A stretch of 12,459 nucleotides of DNA from an uncultured Rhodocyclaceae bacterium (lineage in GTDB: Bacteria; Pseudomonadota; Gammaproteobacteria; Burkholderiales; Rhodocyclaceae). The stretch lies in assembly GCA_903950295.1 (NCBI GenBank), contig CAJBAP010000511.1:1-12459 (forward strand). The letters run 5' to 3'. The position numbers were made by a program, and so were the translations under genes. Shown in pieces: positions 1 to 8,352 of the stretch. Every line of letters starts with the position of its first letter. Position 1 is the stretch's first letter. Below the pieces are notes generated by a model. The model was not told where the DNA came from, searched no databases, and saw nothing but the letters and a program-made list of their open reading frames with translations.

Positions 1-592
1 ACTTGTCGCCACCCTGATCTTCCAGCGTGAGCAAACCGCGCTGGATGGCACCGATGGAGGCCGCCGAGACGTTGCCGTATTGGGTCTTGAAGCTGGCGGC
101 GTTGTCGCCGACGTGCTGCACCATCGCACGCAGGTCCTTCAGATCCAGCAGCAGCAAACCGTTATCGTCGGCGACGCGGAAGACGATTTGCAGCACGCCT
201 TCCTGCGTTTCATTGAGCCCCAGCAGGCGCGCCAGCAGCAGTGGGCCCATGTCCGAAATCGTCGCCTTTACCGGATGACCGCCCGCACTCAGGACATCCC
301 AGAACACCACAGGGTTGGCCTTGGGCTGCCAATCCGTCACACCGAGGCTGGCCAGCCGCTGCTGAAACTTGTCGGAGGCCGCGCCCGCCGCGCCGATACC
401 GGACAAGTCTCCTTTCACATCGGCCATGAAGACCGGCACGCCGATAGCCGAGAACTGCTCGGCCAAACGTTGCAGGGTAACGGTCTTGCCGGTACCGGTG
501 GCGCCGGTAATCAGGCCATGGCGATTGGCAAGGGCAGGTAACAAGGCAAGCTCAGAGGCTCCGGCTTTGGCAATGGGCAAGGCTTGTGTCAT
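1..592 (-). CDS. HerA-like helicase/ATPase, DUF853 (YjgR) family, 5' part only
   Basis: Read on the minus strand, the frame opens with ATG at 592-590 ([11 protein letters not shown]...) and stays open to the left edge, so about 197 N-terminal residues are visible and the C-terminal part is missing. A Walker A motif, GATGTGKT, lies at residues 30-37, followed by LQRLAEQF and [12 protein letters not shown], an arrangement typical of the HerA-like DUF853 family (E. coli YjgR). Members are cytoplasmic P-loop ATPases of about 500 residues related to HerA/FtsK DNA-pumping enzymes; their cellular role is poorly known. The segment with [22 protein letters not shown] also fits the family. A weak purine-rich site (GAGGA, about 10 bases upstream) supports the start. 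The gene is divergent from the cyclase gene and shows no functional link to it. The Walker B region lies outside the window, so ATPase activity cannot be judged here. Confidence 0.88.
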   Translation of the reverse strand, partial: MTQALPIAKAGASELALLPALANRHGLITGATGTGKTVTLQRLAEQFSAIGVPVFMADVKGDLSGIGAAGAASDKFQQRLASLGVTDWQPKANPVVFWDVLSAGGHPVKATISDMGPLLLARLLGLNETQEGVLQIVFRVADDNGLLLLDLKDLRAMVQHVGDNAASFKTQYGNVSAASIGAIQRGLLTLEDQGGDK

Positions 593-806
593 GGTCTGAT
601 GGAATCCTCAATGAATTCGGTGGAGCATAACGCAAAGCTTGAGCAAAACGCCTATCCGAAACGTTCAAGTGTATTAAAACAACAGGTTGTAACGATAATC
701 TCAAAAAACACTTCAATTAATCCCGCTATTTGCCGTAACATCAAATTCGCAGCCCGCCTTTGAACCCGCATCCCTATCGACACGACACGCCTATCCTATC
801 CACACG
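593..806. promoter_or_regulatory. AT-rich divergent intergenic region, probably holding promoters for both flanking genes
   Basis: These 214 bases separate two divergently transcribed genes, so at least one promoter in each direction is expected. Roughly 640-725 is clearly richer in A and T than the flanking genes. I found no convincing -35/-10 pair: TTGTAA at 687-692 could be a -35 for the cyclase, but nothing at the right distance resembles TATAAT, and TATGCT on the minus strand lacks a good -35 partner. A short imperfect inverted repeat (638-644 with 663-669, including one G-T pair) is present. I see no coding frame or RNA gene in it. Confidence 0.4.
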
Positions 807-2171
807 ATGAAGTCGATTTCCGAAAAAATATCGCCCCGCTCACCGCACCTCGACGAAGTGCGACGCCTCAAGCAGGAGGGCCTCAGCATGACCCAGATCA
901 TCGACCGCCTGAATGGCGAAAGCGCGCCCCTGTCAGGTGCTGCGCCGGGAAAAATGGCCAGTGCAGCGGTCTCGGTATTGGCACCCCCGCAGGTCACGCT
1001 GGACAACATCGAGCATCCGGCCTACATGATCAACCAGAACTTCGAACTGGTCTGGATCAACCAACACGCACAGCAACGTTTTTTTGGCGGGCAATTCGAA
1101 TTGCCTCAGACCAGCGATGCCCGCAGCCTGTTCCGCCTGCTGCCCGTGGGGCGCGGTGAATGGGGCGGCTTGCTGCACTTTCATATCGGCATTGCCAAGT
1201 CTCGATTGAGTCCGGAGAGTTTCGGCAATCTCTGTCAAGGACTGGAGCCGGTCGCCTATGCGCGTCTGCAAGCCGCATTCATCGAGACTGACGCTGAACC
1301 GGTACGCCCCGTCGTCGAGGCGCCGGTGTTCCTGCCCGGTACGGGCGACGCCGGCGAGCAGTTCCATACCGCTTACGCCTCCTTCTTCCGCGAAGGAATA
1401 TTTATCGTCCTGCTGCCGGAAGCCGATCACGCCAACGAAATGATGAACTTGCTGGGGCGGCGCGACGAGGTCATCCGCAGCCTGCTGCGCAAGCGGCTGC
1501 CGGTGCTGACCAATCTCGCGGTACTGGTGGCCGACCTGCAAAGCTCAGTGAAGATCTGTTCCGAACTACCCCCCGAGGAGTATTTCGAACTGATCAATGA
1601 AATCTGGAAAGATCTGGCACCGATTTTCCGCAAGTACAAGGCGACTTACGGCAAGCATGTCGGCGACGGCATGGTGTATTACTTCTTTCCGCAGCCCGAA
1701 AGCGACTATCTCGCCAATGCCCTCGCTTGTGCTCAGGATATTCGCTTGGAAATTCAGCGCCTGTCGAAGGCCTGGCAGATCCGCAAGCAGTGGTTCAATG
1801 AACTGTTTCTCAACACCGGCATTACCGAAGGTCAGGAGTGGCTGGGCACCTACCAATCACCCACGAGCGTCGAGTTCGTCGTACTGGGCGACACGATCAA
1901 CCAGGCTGCGCGGGTATCCGATTTCGCCCGCCACGGCAGTATCTGGGTCACCAAGAGCTTGATCGGAAAACTGCCTGCCGATGAACGTGCGCGTATCGTT
2001 TATGGCGTCCGCCGCCGGGCGCCCGAGGGCCGTGAAGTTTTCGTCCCCGCCAGTTTCTCGCAGGTATCGACCCTGCTCGAGCAGGAAGGCGCACGCATGG
2101 AAAAACTACGCGATATCGCCACCCTGCCGATTACCGAAATTGTCGAGGTCCGGCCACGCACTCTCGTGTAA
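807..2171 (+). CDS. PAS-like domain class III adenylate/guanylate cyclase
   Basis: This 454-residue soluble protein should form a cyclic nucleotide from ATP or GTP in the cytoplasm. The N-terminus (about 14-37, LDEVRRLKQEGLSMTQIIDRLNG) looks like a helix-turn-helix-type helical segment. Residues about 64-180 contain a PAS-like start (IEHPAYMINQNFELVWIN). The C-terminal class III cyclase domain covers about 235-400. Both metal-binding aspartates are visible (D243 in VADLQSS, D287 in HVGDG), as is a lysine in the purine-recognition position (K283). The transition-state pair is N365 and R369 in LGDTINQAAR. The second purine-recognition position, usually Asp in adenylate cyclases, is V358 by my alignment, so substrate choice is uncertain. 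No membrane segment is seen. The first ATG (807) has no ribosome site; an in-frame ATG at 888 has a very good one. The gene stands alone, apparently ended by the hairpin before yebC. Confidence 0.87.
   Translation: MKSISEKISPRSPHLDEVRRLKQEGLSMTQIIDRLNGESAPLSGAAPGKMASAAVSVLAPPQVTLDNIEHPAYMINQNFELVWINQHAQQRFFGGQFELPQTSDARSLFRLLPVGRGEWGGLLHFHIGIAKSRLSPESFGNLCQGLEPVAYARLQAAFIETDAEPVRPVVEAPVFLPGTGDAGEQFHTAYASFFREGIFIVLLPEADHANEMMNLLGRRDEVIRSLLRKRLPVLTNLAVLVADLQSSVKICSELPPEEYFELINEIWKDLAPIFRKYKATYGKHVGDGMVYYFFPQPESDYLANALACAQDIRLEIQRLSKAWQIRKQWFNELFLNTGITEGQEWLGTYQSPTSVEFVVLGDTINQAARVSDFARHGSIWVTKSLIGKLPADERARIVYGVRRRAPEGREVFVPASFSQVSTLLEQEGARMEKLRDIATLPITEIVEVRPRTLV
874..879 (+). promoter_or_regulatory. 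Strong Shine-Dalgarno AGGAGG that may set the cyclase start at 888
   Basis: AGGAGG lies 8 bases before an in-frame ATG at 888-890 (codon 28 of the long form). The ATG at 807 follows a pyrimidine-rich stretch with no such site. Starting at 888 would give a 427-residue protein lacking most of the N-terminal helical segment but keeping the PAS-like and cyclase domains. The helical pattern encoded upstream argues that the longer frame may also be translated. Confidence 0.45.
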
Positions 2172-2193
2172 GCAGTCGCCCCCGGGTGACGTA

Positions 2194-2237
2194 AAATGAC
2201 CGCCATTCCCCGGCCCCCATGAGGGCCGGCGTCATTT
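2194..2237 (+). terminator. Long hairpin between the cyclase gene and yebC, probable terminator
   Basis: An outer 7-base arm AAATGAC (2194-2200) pairs perfectly with GTCATTT (2231-2237), and an inner GC-rich arm CCGGCCC (2210-2216) pairs perfectly with GGGCCGG (2223-2229) around a 6-base loop. The location just after the cyclase stop and before yebC suits a terminator. The stem ends in only three T residues rather than a long T tract, so termination would be imperfect or factor-aided; an RNA-processing or regulatory role in the yebC leader is the alternative. Confidence 0.5.
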
Positions 2238-2273
2238 CAACAAGCTTCCACCACTAGGAAACGGGATTCAGTT

Positions 2274-2999
2274 ATGGCAGGACATTCCAAATGGGCGAAT
2301 ATTCAGCACCGTAAAGGTCGCCAGGACGAAAAGCGCGGCGCGGCCTTCTCCAGGATCGCCAAGGAAATTACCGTCGCCGCCAAGATGGGCGGGGGCGACC
2401 CTAGTTTCAACCCGCGTCTGCGCATGGCGGTCGACAAGGCCAAGGCCGTCAACATGCCCAAGGACAAGATCGAGAACGCCATCAAAAAAGGTACCGGCGA
2501 ACTCGAGGGCGTGAGCTACGAAGAGATTCGTTACGAAGGTTACGGCATCGCCGGTGCCGCCGTGATGGTGGATTGCCTCACTGACAACAAGGTACGTACC
2601 GTCGCTGAAGTGCGCCATGCCTTCAACAAATACGGTGGCAACATGGGCACCGACGGCTGCGTCGCCTTCATGTTCAAGCATTGCGGCCAGATGATCTTTG
2701 CGCCGGGTACCGACGAAGCCAAGCTGATGGATGCCGCCATCGAGGCTGGCGCCGAGGACGTGGCGACGAATGATGATGGTTCCATCGAGATCATCACCGC
2801 ACCCAACGACTTCCTCGCCGTCAGGGAGGCACTCGAAGCTGCCGGCTTCAAACCCGAGTTTGGTGAGGTGACGATGAAGCCCCTGAACGAAACCGAGTTT
2901 GCCGGCGAAGATGCCCTGAAGATGCAAAAGCTGCTCGATGCGCTCGACGGCCTCGACGACGTGCAAGAGGTTTACAGCACGGCGGTGATGGACGAATAA
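2274..2999 (+). CDS. yebC: YebC/PmpR family protein (TACO1 family)
   Basis: This 241-residue protein matches the usual family length and begins with the hallmark [18 protein letters not shown]. Further family signatures are the [14 protein letters not shown] run and the acidic C-terminal half ending [14 protein letters not shown]. Family members are cytoplasmic. They were described as DNA-binding regulators (PmpR in Pseudomonas), and more recent work on the wider family, including mitochondrial TACO1, points to a role in translation at difficult sequences such as proline runs. The start has AGGAA at 2256-2260 (13 bases away) and GGGA at 2263-2266 (7 bases away). yebC just upstream of ruvC is a classical arrangement; here a transporter gene lies between them. 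No terminator is visible in the 55 bases after it, so readthrough into the downstream unit is possible. Confidence 0.96.
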   Translation: MAGHSKWANIQHRKGRQDEKRGAAFSRIAKEITVAAKMGGGDPSFNPRLRMAVDKAKAVNMPKDKIENAIKKGTGELEGVSYEEIRYEGYGIAGAAVMVDCLTDNKVRTVAEVRHAFNKYGGNMGTDGCVAFMFKHCGQMIFAPGTDEAKLMDAAIEAGAEDVATNDDGSIEIITAPNDFLAVREALEAAGFKPEFGEVTMKPLNETEFAGEDALKMQKLLDALDGLDDVQEVYSTAVMDE

Positions 3000-3054
3000 G
3001 CCGCGTCGTCCCGCTGCTTTCCGTAATATTGCCGTCCCGCCAGCGCCGACTTTT

Positions 3055-3903
3055 ATGCTGGCCCGGCTTGCGCCTTTTCTCTTCGTCCTGCTCTGGAGCA
3101 CCGGCTTCATTGGTGCCAAGTTGGGACTGCCACATGCGGCGCCACTCGCTTTTCTCCTGATTCGCTATCTGCTGGTCATTACCCTGATGACCAGCCTCGC
3201 GCTGCTCCTGCGCGCACCCTGGCCGAACACTAGGCGCCAGTGGCTCCATATCGGCGTCAGTGGCCTTCTGGTGCATGCGGTTTATCTCGGTGGCGTGTTC
3301 ATGGCCATCGGGGCGGGTCTGCCGGCAGGGGTCACCAGTCTCGTGGTCGGCCTGCAACCTTTGCTCACCGCCACCGTTGCCGGCTGGTTACTTGGCGAAG
3401 CCATCCTGCCGCGCCAATGGCTGGGGCTGCTGCTCGGTTTCGTCGGCGTAACACTGGTTTTATCGGGAAAGCTGGGCGCCGATTTCGCACTTGATGCCCT
3501 GTGGCCAGCACTGGCCGCGTTAATCGGAATCACCGCCGGCACCTTGTATCAAAAACGGTTTTGTCCTCACTTCGACTGGCGTACCGGTTCGGTCGCACAA
3601 TTCTTGCCGACCGCACTCGTCACGGGAGCAATCGTCACCGTGCAGGGCAGCTTTCGCGTCGACTGGACGCACGAGTTCATCTTCGCGCTCGGTTGGCTGG
3701 TTCTGGTACTTTCCATCGGCGCCATCTCACTGCTCAACTGGTTGATCCGCCACGGCAGTGCCGTGAATGTCGCCAGCCTGTTCTACCTCACGCCGCCCAC
3801 CACAGCCTTGCTCGCCTGGCTGCTGTTCGGTGAAACCCTCACCGGCATCGCGCTCGCCGGCATGGCACTCGCGGTGTGGGGCGTGTATCTTTCGCGTCGA
3901 TGA
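3055..3903 (+). CDS. EamA/DMT-superfamily transporter
   Basis: This is a 282-residue, very hydrophobic protein with about ten predicted membrane helices arranged as two EamA repeats, the typical size of drug/metabolite transporters in the inner membrane. Family-like features are the N-terminal [13 protein letters not shown], the end of the first repeat near [16 protein letters not shown], and the second repeat ending in [25 protein letters not shown]. Substrates in this family are diverse (amino acids, nucleotide precursors, toxic compounds), and nothing here identifies one. The ATG at 3055 lacks a clear Shine-Dalgarno sequence, but no earlier start is better placed. Its last four bases overlap the ruvC start (ATGA at 3900-3903), suggesting translational coupling. 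It is inserted between yebC and ruvC, with no evident functional tie to recombination. Confidence 0.9.
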   Translation: MLARLAPFLFVLLWSTGFIGAKLGLPHAAPLAFLLIRYLLVITLMTSLALLLRAPWPNTRRQWLHIGVSGLLVHAVYLGGVFMAIGAGLPAGVTSLVVGLQPLLTATVAGWLLGEAILPRQWLGLLLGFVGVTLVLSGKLGADFALDALWPALAALIGITAGTLYQKRFCPHFDWRTGSVAQFLPTALVTGAIVTVQGSFRVDWTHEFIFALGWLVLVLSIGAISLLNWLIRHGSAVNVASLFYLTPPTTALLAWLLFGETLTGIALAGMALAVWGVYLSRR

Positions 3904-4451
3904 ACTCCATCCACACCGTTCGAATTCTGGGCATCGACCCTGGCCTGCGCATTACCGGCTTCGGCATCATCGACAAGACCGGACAGAAACTCACCTATGT
4001 AACGAGCGGTTGCATCAAGAGCAACGACAAGGACAGCCTTCCATTGCGCCTCAAGACCCTGCTCGATGGCATCGGTGAGGTCATCGCCGCGCACCGGCCC
4101 GCCTCCTACCCGATGGAAGCTGCCATTGAAAAGGTGTTCGTCAACGTCAATCCGCAATCCACACTGTTGCTCGGCCAGGCCCGCGGCGCAGCAATTTCCG
4201 CACTGGTACTCGCCAATCTGCCGGTGGCCGAATACACCGCCCTGCAGATCAAGCAGGCGGTCGTCGGCCACGGCAAGGCAGCCAAGGAGCAGGTCGGCCA
4301 CATGGTCACACGACTCTTGCAACTACCGGGTTCGCCCTCGGCCGATGCCGCCGATGCCCTCGCGTGCGCGATCAGCCATGCGCACGGCGGGCAGGGGCTG
4401 GGGGCACTGTCCACCACCGGGTTTCGCGTAAAGAATGGGCGTCTGGTCTGA
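3900..4451 (+). CDS. ruvC: Holliday junction resolvase RuvC
   Basis: RuvC is the dimeric endonuclease that cuts Holliday junctions symmetrically after RuvAB branch migration. The 183-residue product carries all four catalytic acidic residues: D13 in ILGIDPG, E77 in AIEKVF, and D149 and D152 in ADAADALA. The nucleic-acid-contacting LLGQARGAA and the [17 protein letters not shown] segment are also present. The last three catalytic residues have the same relative spacing as in E. coli RuvC (72 and 3). D13 to E77 is 5 residues longer, mostly from a short extra stretch (ASYPM) just before the glutamate. The start was set at the ATG in the ATGA overlap with the transporter gene rather than an upstream in-frame ATG at 3876, because [15 protein letters not shown] gives a normal N-terminus. 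The next gene starts on the last base of the stop codon. Confidence 0.96.
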   Translation: MNSIHTVRILGIDPGLRITGFGIIDKTGQKLTYVTSGCIKSNDKDSLPLRLKTLLDGIGEVIAAHRPASYPMEAAIEKVFVNVNPQSTLLLGQARGAAISALVLANLPVAEYTALQIKQAVVGHGKAAKEQVGHMVTRLLQLPGSPSADAADALACAISHAHGGQGLGALSTTGFRVKNGRLV

Positions 4452-5638
4452 TGGCCAAGCTGCTCTACGCTTGGGAGTTCGGGGCCAATCTTGGACACAT
4501 CGGGGCATTTCTGCCGCTAGCGCGAGCACTACGAGAGCGGGGCCACCGAGTCGATTGGGCTGTCGTATCTCCAACCTCTGCAGCTCGCGTACTGGACCGA
4601 GAAGGTTTCACGTGGCTACAGGCACCCGTCTGCCCCGAACAAGCCCGACAGGGACCGCCCCTCAGCTATGCCGACATCCTGCTGCGCTTCGGCTACGCCA
4701 ATCCGGCCGATCTGCTCGGCCTGGTGGTGGCTTGGCGTGAACTGATCCGACTCACCGGCGCTCAGGTCTTGCTCGCCGATCACGCCCCGACCGCGCTGCT
4801 GGCAGCCCGTACGCTGGGACTTTCTGCTGTTCTTTATTCGAGCGGGTTTTGTGTGCCACCGCGCCGACAACCGACACCCAACATGCGGCCGTGGATTCCG
4901 CTGCCTATCGAGCAACTGGCCGCCATTGAGCAATCCGCGCTTGCCAGCATCAATGCGATCCTGAAGCACTTCGGCAAATCGCCCCTCGATAGCGTGGCAC
5001 AACTTTTCGATGTCGAGGAAGACACGCTGCTGGGCTTTCCTGAACTCGACCACTATGCCGACCGCGGCCCGGCACGTTACTGGGGCAACCTGCCCGATGC
5101 AGGTGTGGGTGCCGCACCGCTTTGGCCCGAAATGCCAGGCAAAAAACTTTTCGCCTACCTGCGCCGGGAATGCCGGCATCACGAGGCAGCGCTCGCGGCG
5201 CTGCGCGATCTTTGCCTGCCCACCGTAATATTCTTTCCCGACGCACCAGATGATCTGATTGCCAAATTCGCTGCGCCACATCTTGCGTTCAGTCGCGAAC
5301 CAGTCGACCTCGCGATTACCGCGCAAGCAACTGCTGCTGCCATTACCTACGCCAGCATGTCGACGACCGCACGCTTTCTGCTCGCCGGCAAACCCCTCTT
5401 GCTGTTGCCGGGACACCTCGAACAGTTCATGATGGCCCGTCGCGTAACCGAGATCGGGGCGGGCATCGCCTTTGATCCGGAACAACCACCAACCGGTCTT
5501 GCCGAAGCACTGAGGCATTTAATCGAGGAACCCAGTTTCACCGCCAACGCCCAGGCCTTTGCGCGAAAATACGCGGCATTCCCGCAGGAGGTTGTCATCG
5601 GCAACCTGGTGCGGCGCATCGAGGAGATTTGTTCATGA
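4451..5638 (+). CDS. GT-B fold glycosyltransferase, GT1-like (UGT/MGT type), divergent
   Basis: This 395-residue protein resembles bacterial GT1-like enzymes that move sugar from a nucleotide sugar to a lipid or small acceptor. The N-terminal half opens with [24 protein letters not shown] followed by RGHRVDWAV, the usual GT-B acceptor-side layout with a GH near residue 15. The C-terminal donor-side region shows [14 protein letters not shown] and then GAGIAFDP, matching the family pattern of a proline-rich loop, an acidic-Gln pair (E324, Q325) and a later GAG. The usual HCG(S/G) donor-binding segment is replaced by YASMSTT at 300-306, so donor binding may differ or activity may be lost. The start overlaps the ruvC stop by one base (TGATG) and the stop overlaps ruvA by four, so it is embedded in the ruv operon. 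No signal peptide or membrane helix is seen. Donor and acceptor are unknown. Confidence 0.75.
   Translation: MAKLLYAWEFGANLGHIGAFLPLARALRERGHRVDWAVVSPTSAARVLDREGFTWLQAPVCPEQARQGPPLSYADILLRFGYANPADLLGLVVAWRELIRLTGAQVLLADHAPTALLAARTLGLSAVLYSSGFCVPPRRQPTPNMRPWIPLPIEQLAAIEQSALASINAILKHFGKSPLDSVAQLFDVEEDTLLGFPELDHYADRGPARYWGNLPDAGVGAAPLWPEMPGKKLFAYLRRECRHHEAALAALRDLCLPTVIFFPDAPDDLIAKFAAPHLAFSREPVDLAITAQATAAAITYASMSTTARFLLAGKPLLLLPGHLEQFMMARRVTEIGAGIAFDPEQPPTGLAEALRHLIEEPSFTANAQAFARKYAAFPQEVVIGNLVRRIEEICS
5621..5626 (+). promoter_or_regulatory. Shine-Dalgarno for ruvA
   Basis: GAGGAG ends 8 bases before the ATG at 5635. It selects MIGRITG as the RuvA start over the in-frame ATG at 5629, which would leave almost no spacing and add two residues not usual in RuvA. 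The site lies within the last codons of the glycosyltransferase gene. Confidence 0.7.
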
Positions 5639-6228
5639 TCGGCAGAATTACCGGCACCCTGCTGGAAAAGAATCCACCGCAGATCATCGTCGACGTCGGC
5701 GGTATCGGCTACGAGATCGACGTGCCGATGAGCACCTTCTACAACTTGCCGGCTAACGGCGAGAAGGTGACGCTTGTTACCCATTTTGTGGTGCGCGAGG
5801 ATGCGCACTTGCTGTTCGGTTTTCTCACCGACGCCGAACGCGCGCTGTTCCGTCAGTTGCTGAAAATCTCCGGTATCGGCGCGCGCACTGCCCTGGCGAT
5901 CCTCTCCGGCCTTTCCGTCGGCGAACTGGCCCAGGCGGTAGCACTACAGGAGGTCGGGCGACTCGTCAAAATTCCCGGCATTGGCAAGAAAACTGCCGAG
6001 CGCCTGCTGCTCGAACTCAAGGACAAACTCCCCGCGGGCAGCCTCACCGCCGCAAAAGTCGGCGCTGGCGGGACGGCGGTACCGGATGCGGCGAGCGACA
6101 TCCTCAATGCGCTGCTGGCTCTTGGCTACAACGAACGCGAGGCGCACGGTGCCATGCGGACGCTACCTGAAAACGCTAGTGTCGCGGATGGCATCCGCCA
6201 AGCGCTAAAGCTGCTGGCGAAGCCATGA
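5635..6228 (+). CDS. ruvA: Holliday junction DNA helicase subunit RuvA
   Basis: RuvA binds four-way junctions as a tetramer and loads the RuvB motor. The 197-residue product begins [15 protein letters not shown], as expected. The N-terminal OB-fold (about 1-63) is followed by two helix-hairpin-helix motifs, KISGIG at 77-82 and KIPGIGKK at 112-119, that contact the junction backbone. A flexible linker around 133-148 leads to the C-terminal domain III (about 150-197, [16 protein letters not shown]), which binds RuvB. Nothing is missing. It overlaps the upstream glycosyltransferase by ATGA and is followed by a 46-base gap before the AI-2E family gene, the longest gap within the unit from 3055 onward. 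Confidence 0.97.
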   Translation: MIGRITGTLLEKNPPQIIVDVGGIGYEIDVPMSTFYNLPANGEKVTLVTHFVVREDAHLLFGFLTDAERALFRQLLKISGIGARTALAILSGLSVGELAQAVALQEVGRLVKIPGIGKKTAERLLLELKDKLPAGSLTAAKVGAGGTAVPDAASDILNALLALGYNEREAHGAMRTLPENASVADGIRQALKLLAKP

Positions 6229-6274
6229 ATAGCGCAGCAGGTAGAATCGAACACCGTACTCCGTCGATCCAGGA

Positions 6275-7314
6275 ATGAACGAAAACGCCCGCACCTACAC
6301 CCGCATCGCCCTCGCCGCACTGATCTTCATCGGGGCGTTCTGGGTGCTGGCTCCCTTCATCGCAGCGCTGTTGTTCGCCGCGATCCTCTGCCTAACGACT
6401 TGGCCATTTTTCGTCTGGATCGAGACGCGGCTCAAGGGCCGCACTACGCTCGCCGCGCTTCTGGTCACACTGGTTCTCGCCACCGCCGTGTTGCTGCCGA
6501 TGTCCTACCTCGCGGCGACCATTGCCGACGGTATCGCGCAACTACTAACGTTGCTGCGTGCCTGGTTCGCTGCCGGCGACTGGTCGCCGCCCGACTGGCT
6601 GACGGCCATCCCGCTGGCCGGGGAGCACCTCGACGCCTACTGGCGCAAGCTGGCGGATAGCCAAACCGAATTGGCCAACCTAGGCAAGCAATTGTTTGAT
6701 CCCACGCGCAAACTGCTGACCTCTGCCGCAGCCTTGATGGGCCAGGGCCTGCTCGAACTGACACTGGTCGTATTCATCGCTTTCTTCTTTTATCGCGATG
6801 GTCACAAGCTTGCTGCACATCTTTCCCGCCTCGCCGAAAAGATCGGTGGCGCACTGGGCGAACGCATGCTGCAACTCTCGCGCAGCACGATCATGGGCGT
6901 GATGATCGGCTTGGTCGGCACGGCCGCCGCGCAGGCGCTGATCGCGCTGATCGGTTTCCTCATCGCCGGCGTGCCGGCTGCCCTGTTGCTCGCTGCCGGC
7001 ACATTTTTTCTCTCAATGGTGCCGGTTGGCCCGCCACTGATCTGGGGTGGTGCGACATGGTGGCTTTATCAGCAGGGAGAGACCGGCTGGGCCATTTTCA
7101 TGGTGATCTGGGGCGTGGCGGTCATCAGCAGCGTCGATAACTTCCTCAAGCCCATCCTCATCAGCCGCACCTCCAGCCTGCCGATCTTACTTATCGCCCT
7201 CGGCGTATTCGGCGGCATACTGGCCTTCGGGTTCGTCGGCATCTTCCTCGGCCCTGTCATCCTCGCCCTCGCGCTCACCCTCGCCGAGGCCTTGTCATCC
7301 CCCATGGAAGATTC

Positions 7315-7318
<4 letters not shown>
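6275..7318 (+). CDS. AI-2E/PerM family membrane transporter (YdiK-like)
   Basis: This 347-residue protein is an inner-membrane member of the AI-2E transporter (PerM/YhhT/YdiK) superfamily, usually with seven or eight helices. Visible features are two N-terminal hydrophobic segments (about 9-38 and 58-85), a soluble stretch, then a helix with [13 protein letters not shown] (about 160-175). The family C-terminal signature follows: [19 protein letters not shown] and then [18 protein letters not shown]. Members have been linked to AI-2 export, Na+/H+ antiport or unknown substrates; nothing here decides between them. The start is odd: AGGA (6271-6274) directly abuts the ATG with no spacing, yet no other in-frame start fits the membrane segment. 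Its stop overlaps ruvB (ATGA at 7315-7318), so a membrane gene separates ruvA from ruvB and may be translationally coupled to the latter. Confidence 0.92.

Positions 7319-8329
<1,011 letters not shown>

Positions 8330-8352
<23 letters not shown>

Noticed and set aside
80..541. Plus-strand open frame of 153 codons near the left edge
   Set aside because: It is antisense to the HerA-like ATPase gene, whose minus-strand frame has a clear Walker A motif and family sequence.
933..1541. Minus-strand open frame of about 200 codons within the cyclase gene
   Set aside because: It resembles no known family and is explained as a high-GC shadow of the cyclase frame.
2268..3119. Long minus-strand open frame of 283 codons covering yebC
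   Set aside because: It lies antisense to a highly conserved gene, and its His/Gly/Val-rich translation looks like a shadow.
4616..5518. Minus-strand open frame of 300 codons opposite the glycosyltransferase
   Set aside because: The plus-strand frame has GT-B features and exact overlaps with ruvC and ruvA; the antisense translation shows no domain.
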